Shown here in pieces: positions 58,845 through 64,000 of a stretch of 64,000 nt of DNA; the stretch's first letter is position 1; each line of letters begins with the position of its first letter. Source of the stretch: Actinoplanes regularis (GTDB lineage: Bacteria > Actinomycetota > Actinomycetes > Mycobacteriales > Micromonosporaceae). Under the pieces are notes generated by a model, which saw only the letters and a program-made list of their open reading frames with translations, was not told the origin of the DNA and made no database searches. The stretch is from positions 62,001-126,000 of the forward strand of contig NZ_FZNR01000007.1 in the NCBI RefSeq assembly GCF_900188005.1, in the 5' to 3' direction. The translations under genes and the position numbers were made by a program.

Positions 58845-59825
58845 GTGAAACGGATAGGCGCACGCGGCGTCCTGCGCAGTCTGCTCTGCGCGACCGTCGC
58901 TGCCGGACTCGTTCTCACCGGACCTGTCGTTGCCCACGCCGCACCTTCGCCGTCCAGCGTCGAGGACCAGATCGACAAGCAGTGGAACCAGCTCGAGCCC
59001 GTCATCGAGGACTACAACGACGTGCACGGGAAGCTCCTCAAGCTGCAGAAGCAGCAGAAGGATCTGACCAAGACGCTCGCTCCGCTGCAGAAGAAGGTCG
59101 ACTCGGCGCTGGGAGAGGTGCGGGTCCTGGCGGTGGACGCCTACATGCAGGGTCCGCCGAGCACTCTCGGTGCGATCCTGAGCGGCGATCCGAACAGCCT
59201 GACCGAGAAGCTCTCGCTTCTCGAACAGCTGGCCAGCAACCGGCAGGAATCCATCAGGGACGTCGTGAAGCTCCGCGACAAGTACGCCGCAGACAAGCAG
59301 AAGGTGGACGCCCTGGCGTCCGAGATCACCACCCGAGACGCCGACCTCAAGCAGAAGAAGACGGCGATCGAGAAGAAGATCAACTCCCTGCAGAAACTGC
59401 GGATCCAGGCGTACGGCGCGGCGGGAGCCAGCGACGGGCCGTACAAGACGGGGCCGTGCCCGGTCGAATACACGAACGACAAGGGCGGCCGGGCCGCTCA
59501 GCGCGCGTGTGACCTGGTCGGCCTGCCCTACGTCTTCGGTTCCGAGGGCCCCAACAGCTACGACTGCTCGGGTCTGACGAAAGCGGCGTGGGCGGCCGTC
59601 GGTGTGCACCTCGAGCACTACACGAAGGATCAGTGGAAGTCCGGAAGGTCGGTGAGCCGGAGCGATCTGCAGCCGGGTGACCTGGTCTTCTACTACTCCG
59701 ACGTACACCATGTGGCCATCTACATCGGTGGTGGCATGGTGGTGCACGCCCCGCACACGGGCGACCACGTGCGGATGGCGACGATCGATCGCGGTCCCAT
59801 CGCCGGCTACCGCCGGCCGGGTTAG
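58845..59825 (+). CDS. Secreted NlpC/P60 peptidoglycan endopeptidase
   Basis: A 326-residue cell-wall hydrolase. Signal peptide 1-33 ends VVAHAA. Residues 35-200 form a coiled coil (KLLKLQKQQKDLTKTLAPLQ; KQKKTAIEKKINSLQKL). The catalytic NlpC/P60 domain has Cys in YDCSGLTKAAW, His in VHHVAIYIGGG and the third residue in VHAPHTGD. It cuts peptide stems in peptidoglycan, as RipA does. GTG 58845 follows an AAAGGAC site. Expression is probably governed by the c-di-AMP riboswitch upstream. Confidence 0.95.
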   Translation: MKRIGARGVLRSLLCATVAAGLVLTGPVVAHAAPSPSSVEDQIDKQWNQLEPVIEDYNDVHGKLLKLQKQQKDLTKTLAPLQKKVDSALGEVRVLAVDAYMQGPPSTLGAILSGDPNSLTEKLSLLEQLASNRQESIRDVVKLRDKYAADKQKVDALASEITTRDADLKQKKTAIEKKINSLQKLRIQAYGAAGASDGPYKTGPCPVEYTNDKGGRAAQRACDLVGLPYVFGSEGPNSYDCSGLTKAAWAAVGVHLEHYTKDQWKSGRSVSRSDLQPGDLVFYYSDVHHVAIYIGGGMVVHAPHTGDHVRMATIDRGPIAGYRRPG

Positions 59826-59844
59826 GCCTGGAGTCCAGGTGAGC

Positions 59845-59880
59845 AAGGCCGCTTCCGGTTCGCCGGAAGCGGCCTTTTTT
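59845..59880 (+). terminator. Intrinsic terminator with TTCG tetraloop
   Basis: A perfect 14-bp stem (59845-59858 with 59863-59876), TTCG loop and a run of six T, starting 20 bases after the NlpC/P60 stop. A textbook Rho-independent terminator. Confidence 0.97.
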
Positions 59881-59893
59881 CAACCCCTTCGCT

Positions 59894-59989
59894 GGTACGA
59901 CCGATGGAGTCCCGTGGCCGGCCCTCGCGGGCCACGTCCCGTGAGAACCTCGCGCGAGGCCCGTCCGGCCCCGGGCCGTGGCGCGCCGT
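59894..59989. repeat. Second copy of the dispersed intergenic repeat
   Basis: GGTACGACCGATGGAG (59894-59909) is identical to 45047-45062. It is followed by TCCCGTGG, TCCCGTGAGAACCTCGCGCG and a GC-rich tail ending GGCGCGCC, parallel to the element at 45047-45232 but with a single internal unit. Confidence 0.7.
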
Positions 59990-60008
59990 CAGGGCATAAT
60001 CGCGTGTC

Positions 60009-61292
60009 ATGAGCGACGCCTTGATCGACAGCCTCACCGCGGCGGTGCAGGCCCGCCCTGACGACCTGCCGTTGCGGCTGCACCTGGCCGAGCTGCTGGT
60101 CGCGGCCGGGCGGGGCGCCGAGGCGATCGGGCACGTCGCTCAGGTGCTGAGCCGGGACCCGGACAACGCGGCCGCGCGGGGGCTGATGGCGTCGGCGCTG
60201 GCCTCGCCCGCGGAGACGGGCACCGCGGCGGAGCCGTCCGGTCCGGCCGAAGCGCCCGCCCCGCCTGCCACGCCCGCCCCGCCCGCGGCGACCCCGGCAC
60301 AGCCCGGTGGCGTCGACTGGACGGCGATGGAGCAGCAGTTCGGTGACGTGGTTCCGCCCCGGTTCGCCCGGGCCGGTGACGAGCCGGAGCCGGTCGCCGG
60401 CGACGCCGACCGCTCCTTCGACGTGGAGCGCTCCACCGTCACCCTGGCCGACGTCGGTGGCATGGCCGAGGTCAAGAAGCGCCTCGAGGTCTCCTTCCTC
60501 GGCCCGCTGCGCAATCCGAAACTGCGCAGCCTGTTCGGCAAGAGCCTGCGCGGCGGCCTGCTGCTCTACGGCCCGCCCGGCTGCGGCAAGACGTTCCTGG
60601 CCCGGGCGGTCGCGGGCGAGATGGGCGCGGCGTTCATCTCGCTCTCCATCACCGACGTGCTGAACATGTGGGTGGGCAGCTCCGAGCGCAACCTGCACGA
60701 CCTGTTCGAATCGGCCCGCGGGCACGCGCCGTGCGTGCTGTTCCTCGACGAGATCGACGCGCTCGGGCACAAGCGCAGCCAGCTGCACTCGTCGGCGATG
60801 CGGACCGTGGTCAACCAGCTGCTCACCGAGCTGGACGGGGTGCAGGGCGGCAACGAGGGCGTCTTCGTGCTGGCGGCGACGAACGCCCCGTGGGACGTGG
60901 ACAGCGCGTTGCGCAGGCCGGGCCGACTCGACCGGACCGTGCTGGTGCTGCCGCCGGACGGTCCGGCCCGGGCCGCCGTCCTCGAGTACCACCTGCGGGA
61001 CCGTCCAGTGGCGGGCATCGACCTCGCCGCGGTCGCCGCGGCCACCGAGAACTTCTCCGGCGCCGACCTGGCCCACCTCTGCGAGACCGCCGCCGAGTAC
61101 GCGATGCGCGACTCCATCGCCACCGGCGAGATCCGCATGATCAACCAGGCGGACATGCTCGCCGCGGCCCGCGAGGTCCGGCCGTCGACCGACGCCTGGT
61201 TCACCACCGCCCGCAACGTCGCCATGTTCGCCAACCAGAGCGGCGAATACGACGACCTGGCCGCGTACCTCAAGAAGCGCAAGTCCCGGTGA
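60009..61292 (+). CDS. AAA+ ATPase with N-terminal TPR (Cdc48/FtsH-like ATPase domain)
   Basis: A 427-residue protein. Residues 1-65 form one or two TPRs (LPLRLHLAELLVAAGRGAEA); 66-105 is an Ala-Pro linker. The AAA module begins near 145: Walker A GPPGCGKT, Walker B VLFLDEIDALG, the second region of homology with ATNAPWDVDSALRRPGRLD, then a lid with TENFSGADLAHLCETAAEYA. It should form a hexameric unfoldase or remodelling ring. Coupled to the following TPR gene (GTGA). No protease domain. Confidence 0.92.
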   Translation: MSDALIDSLTAAVQARPDDLPLRLHLAELLVAAGRGAEAIGHVAQVLSRDPDNAAARGLMASALASPAETGTAAEPSGPAEAPAPPATPAPPAATPAQPGGVDWTAMEQQFGDVVPPRFARAGDEPEPVAGDADRSFDVERSTVTLADVGGMAEVKKRLEVSFLGPLRNPKLRSLFGKSLRGGLLLYGPPGCGKTFLARAVAGEMGAAFISLSITDVLNMWVGSSERNLHDLFESARGHAPCVLFLDEIDALGHKRSQLHSSAMRTVVNQLLTELDGVQGGNEGVFVLAATNAPWDVDSALRRPGRLDRTVLVLPPDGPARAAVLEYHLRDRPVAGIDLAAVAAATENFSGADLAHLCETAAEYAMRDSIATGEIRMINQADMLAAAREVRPSTDAWFTTARNVAMFANQSGEYDDLAAYLKKRKSR

Positions 61293-62308
61293 CGACGGCG
61301 GCGTCGCGCGCGCGACTGCTCGCCGAACTCGGCCGCTTCGACCAGGCCGAGACCGAGCTGCGTAACGGCCTGCTGGCCCGGCCCGGCGATCCAGACCTGC
61401 TCGCGCTGCTCGCCGCGGTGCTGCGGCTCAGCGGGCGGCACCACGACGCCCTCGCCGCCGCCGAGGCCGCGATCGAGGCGGCCCCCGGATCGGCGAGCGC
61501 GCACGCGGAGCGCGCCGAGACTCTGGTCGCCCTCTCCCGTACCCGGGAAGCGATCGAAGCCGCGAGTGCGGCGGCCCGCCTGCGGCCGGCCGAACCCGAG
61601 GTCCATCGGGTCCTGGCCCGCGCCCACACCGCCCACCGGGATTTCGCCCAGGCCCGCGCCGCGGCCCGGCGGGCCCTCGCGTTCGACCCGCGATCGGTGC
61701 CGAGCCTGCTCACCCTCGCCGAGGTGGAACGGGTCTCCGGCCGCACCCGGGCCGCCGCGCGGGCCACCCGGGCGGCCCTGGCCGAGGACCCGGGCCATCC
61801 CGCCGGACGCTGGCTGATCGCCCTGCTCAACGCGGAGCGGCTGCACGTCGGTGACGCCATGCGCGGACTGCGTGAGCTGGCCGCCGACCATCCCGCCCGG
61901 CTGCGTGGCGAGGCCTTCGCCTGGCCGATCGTCGGCGTGCTGGCCGGGCTGCGGAGCGGACTCGCGGCCGGGGTGCCGCTGGTCCTCTCGGTGCGCCTGG
62001 CAACCGGGTGGTGGAGCTCAGCCGGCCTGTTCGCCCAGGCGATCGCCCTGGTGGTGGCCGTGGTGACGGCGTCGTTCGCGGCCCGGGTGCTGCTGCCGGC
62101 CGGGCGCCTGCCGTGGCGGTGCCTGGCCTCGCTGCCCCGAGGCGCGGTGATCACCGAGCTGGTCGCGGCCGCCGCCTCGGTCGCGCTGCTGGTCGCCTAC
62201 GCGGTGACCGCCCTCTGGCCGCCGCTGCTGCTCGCCGTCGCCGCGGCCGGGGTGCTGATCCTCTCGGGTGTGTTCCGGGTGCGCGTTACATCACTAAACG
62301 CGAGCTGA
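61289..62308 (+). CDS. TPR protein with C-terminal membrane domain
   Basis: A 339-residue protein. Residues 5-200 are about five TPRs (LLAELGRFDQAETELRNGLL and similar 34-residue units). The last 130 residues hold four hydrophobic helices (for example LFAQAIALVVAVVTASFAAR and LVAAAASVALLVAYAVTALW). The AAA+ protein made from the same mRNA also has TPRs, so the two may form a membrane-tethered complex. Function unknown. Confidence 0.82.
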   Translation: MTTAASRARLLAELGRFDQAETELRNGLLARPGDPDLLALLAAVLRLSGRHHDALAAAEAAIEAAPGSASAHAERAETLVALSRTREAIEAASAAARLRPAEPEVHRVLARAHTAHRDFAQARAAARRALAFDPRSVPSLLTLAEVERVSGRTRAAARATRAALAEDPGHPAGRWLIALLNAERLHVGDAMRGLRELAADHPARLRGEAFAWPIVGVLAGLRSGLAAGVPLVLSVRLATGWWSSAGLFAQAIALVVAVVTASFAARVLLPAGRLPWRCLASLPRGAVITELVAAAASVALLVAYAVTALWPPLLLAVAAAGVLILSGVFRVRVTSLNAS

Positions 62309-62537
62309 AACTTGTCTGTGCGGCAAGATCGCCGGATGCTGTGCGCCATGTTTCGTTCAGGCTCCGCTTGACCGGCTGACATCCGGCAGACACGGGCTCT
62401 GTGTTTCCGCAGCTCGGGGCTGGTGTTGCGGTTTGACACTAGAGTTGCGCCGACGTCACGTCATGTGACCTTTTTTCGTTTTTTATCGTGGTCGGTGCGC
62501 GCACCTGCACGCCGGCCGGCTCATCGAGGAGCTGCCC

Positions 62538-63329
62538 GTGCGCGTCGATGTCCCACCCGCTGCCACGCCGTCCCGCCTGCTCGCCGCCCTCCGCGAGCTC
62601 GGCTTCGTCGCGATCCTGTTCGTGGTCTACAAGATCGGTCGGGTCGCGGCGACGGGGCACGTCGGTGAGGCGTTCAGCAACGCGCACACGCTCTGGGATC
62701 TGGAACGCTGGCTGCACCTGCCGGGGGAGCTGAGCTTCCAGCACCGGCTGCTGTCCTGGCCCGGGCTGGTCGGGGTGGCGAACAGCTACTACGCGTACGT
62801 TCACTTCCCCGCCACCGTAGGCGTCCTGATCTGGCTGTACGTCTACCGCCCGGCGCACTACCGCTGGACCCGCAACGTCCTGGCCCTGCTCACCGGCGCC
62901 GCGTTGCTCGTGCACTTCGGCTATCCGCTGGCCCCGCCCCGGATGCTCACCGAGACCGGCATGCTGGACCTCGCCCGCATCTACGGCCCGGCCGTCTACG
63001 GCGCGCCCGAGACCGACCACCTCTCCAACCAGTACGCCGCGATGCCGTCCCTGCACGTCGGCTGGGCCGTCGTGATCGCGGTCGTGCTGATCACCGTGAC
63101 GTCGTCCCGGTGGCGCGGGCTGTGGCTGCTGCACCCGGTGATCACCCTGCTCGTGGTCGTCGCCACCGGAAACCACTACTGGCTGGACGCGATCGCGGCC
63201 CTCGCCCTGCTCGCCGTCGCCTACCTGGTGATGCGCCCGCAATACCCGGCGACGCAGCTCCCCGAGCCGCTCCCGGCCGCGCTGCCACATCCCCGTACTC
63301 CGCTCGACGAACCCGCCCTACGCCTCTAG
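62538..63329 (+). CDS. PAP2/inositolphosphotransferase-like membrane protein
   Basis: A 263-residue membrane protein with six helices. The active-site pieces AAMPSLHVGWAV (Ser-Leu-His) and GNHYWLDAI (His and Asp) match the C2 and C3 motifs of the PAP2_3 (Aur1/Ipt1-like) phosphatase family. Members dephosphorylate lipid phosphates or transfer inositol phosphate to lipids. GTG 62538 follows GAGGAG. A TTGACA-like -35 at 62432 lies in the 229-base gap upstream, which holds no gene. Confidence 0.88.
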   Translation: MRVDVPPAATPSRLLAALRELGFVAILFVVYKIGRVAATGHVGEAFSNAHTLWDLERWLHLPGELSFQHRLLSWPGLVGVANSYYAYVHFPATVGVLIWLYVYRPAHYRWTRNVLALLTGAALLVHFGYPLAPPRMLTETGMLDLARIYGPAVYGAPETDHLSNQYAAMPSLHVGWAVVIAVVLITVTSSRWRGLWLLHPVITLLVVVATGNHYWLDAIAALALLAVAYLVMRPQYPATQLPEPLPAALPHPRTPLDEPALRL

Positions 63330-63370
63330 CAACACCATCCGCCGCACCCGTCGCGTCGCCGCCGGATCCC

Positions 63371-63450
63371 GCCGCGCCTGCTGCGCCGCGCCTGCTGCGC
63401 CGCGCCTGCTGCGCCGCGCCTGCTGCGCCGCGCCTGCTGCGCCGCGCCTG
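63371..63450. repeat. 14-bp tandem repeat, about 5.7 copies
   Basis: GCCGCGCCTGCTGC is repeated without variation at 63371, 63385, 63399, 63413 and 63427, with a partial copy to 63450. It lies between convergent genes. There are no spacers, so it is not a CRISPR array. Confidence 0.95.
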
Positions 63451-63536
63451 TCATGGCTGGTGCTGGCCGCGCCCCGGCTGGGCCTCGTGGGGGATCAGAA
63501 AGCGCCCGATGCGGCTACCCAGCCCAACCCAACCGA

Positions 63537-63986
63537 CTACCACCAGTTGAGGGGGGCGCCGTCGGTGTCGTAGATGTTGCCGTACTCCCAGTGATGCCCG
63601 CGCGGCCCGGCCCAGTTGTCGATCGCCGCCTCCACCGCACCGAACCCGGCCGCCGCCGGCACGGTGATCACGATGAACCGGCGGTCCGGCGGCAGCTCGG
63701 TGATCCCGCCCAGCTCCTCGAAGGCGTCCCGCAACGGTGCCAGGTCGTCCGGCTCCGGTGGTGTCTTCGGCACGACCAGCAGGCAGATGTTCCCACCGCG
63801 CCGTACCACCTCGAACCCGCCACCCGCCCGGACCCGGATCTGATCCCCGGCGGCGATGCCTTCCACGAACGCGGGCGTGCCCAGCACCATGTGCAGCTCC
63901 GGCTCGATGGTCCGGGTCAGCACCGTTTCATAGACGAGTCGCCCACCCGCCCCCAGCCCAGCCAGCAGCCGGACATGCTCCGCCAC
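63537..63986 (-). CDS. DUF4265 protein (start possibly beyond window)
   Basis: A protein of at least 149 residues. YETVLTRTIEPELHMVLGTP, FEVVRRGGNICLLVV and LPPDRRFIVITVPAAAGF are the conserved DUF4265 blocks. GTG 63986 is the first start inside the window, but the frame runs open upstream to the edge (codons for TVENVAEHV) and a start codon may sit at position 64001. Function unknown. Confidence 0.8.
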   Translation of the reverse strand: MAEHVRLLAGLGAGGRLVYETVLTRTIEPELHMVLGTPAFVEGIAAGDQIRVRAGGGFEVVRRGGNICLLVVPKTPPEPDDLAPLRDAFEELGGITELPPDRRFIVITVPAAAGFGAVEAAIDNWAGPRGHHWEYGNIYDTDGAPLNWW

Positions 63987-64000
63987 ATTCTCAACGGTCA

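Overview
The window is high-GC actinomycete DNA: GTG starts are common, genes often overlap by 4 bases (ATGA or GTGA), and many secreted and regulatory proteins are present. The FxSxx-COOH peptide locus, ricin-type lectin, F420-type enzymes, c-di-AMP riboswitch upstream of an NlpC/P60 hydrolase and a fused cydDC all fit Actinobacteria. Micromonosporaceae (for example Actinoplanes) is my best guess, but it is an inference from gene content. I see no rRNA, tRNA, CRISPR array, intact transposase or prophage.

Layout. 1-3.7 kb: the end of a GAP-family membrane protein, a NarL-type two-component pair and a secreted SGNH hydrolase, closed by a strong terminator, then a broken ORF remnant. 4.1-22 kb: a dense block of sugar and aminosugar genes (zinc alcohol dehydrogenase, GH35-like hydrolase, two ROK kinases, PfkB kinase, carbamoyltransferase, three glycosyltransferases, HAD phosphatase, class III aminotransferase, inositol-monophosphatase-type phosphatase, two APH-fold kinases and an acyl-adenylating enzyme). 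The aminotransferase, phosphatase and zinc dehydrogenase together match the three-enzyme signature known for azasugar (iminosugar) biosynthesis, so this block is a candidate undescribed iminosugar or aminocyclitol cluster. 22-30.3 kb: an ECF sigma factor, a Ser/Thr kinase and two exported proteins that share an unrecognised domain, then a few stand-alone genes and a decayed aminoglycoside-phosphotransferase gene.

30.7-39.6 kb: an FxSxx-COOH RiPP locus, consisting of a 67-residue precursor, a radical SAM/SPASM maturase (FxsB type) and an HEXXH protein, all translationally coupled. It is flanked by two large STAND-NTPase/TPR proteins that differ in their N-terminal domains. 39.7-50.5 kb: surface and housekeeping genes (lipoprotein, beta-propeller/LamG protein, DUF4241, MFS exporter with divergent TetR and operator, lectin, carbonic anhydrase, FolP2-like protein, acetyltransferase, TetR).

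50.5-58.6 kb: a cytochrome bd operon (cydA, cydB and a fused 1445-residue cydDC) with a divergent BlaI/M56-peptidase pair. The 68 bases between the two operons hold an array of alternating TACTACG/CGTAGTA half-sites, so BlaI probably controls both sides. CydDC is unusual: it has in-frame repeat expansions, one of them between the signature motif and Walker B of the first ATPase domain, and it contains a hairpin-like 51-bp element. 58.7-64 kb: a c-di-AMP riboswitch and NlpC/P60 hydrolase with a perfect terminator, a coupled AAA+/TPR pair, a PAP2-family membrane protein and a DUF4265 gene running towards the window edge. A dispersed intergenic repeat occurs at 45.05 kb (expanded into 44-bp tandem units) and at 59.9 kb.
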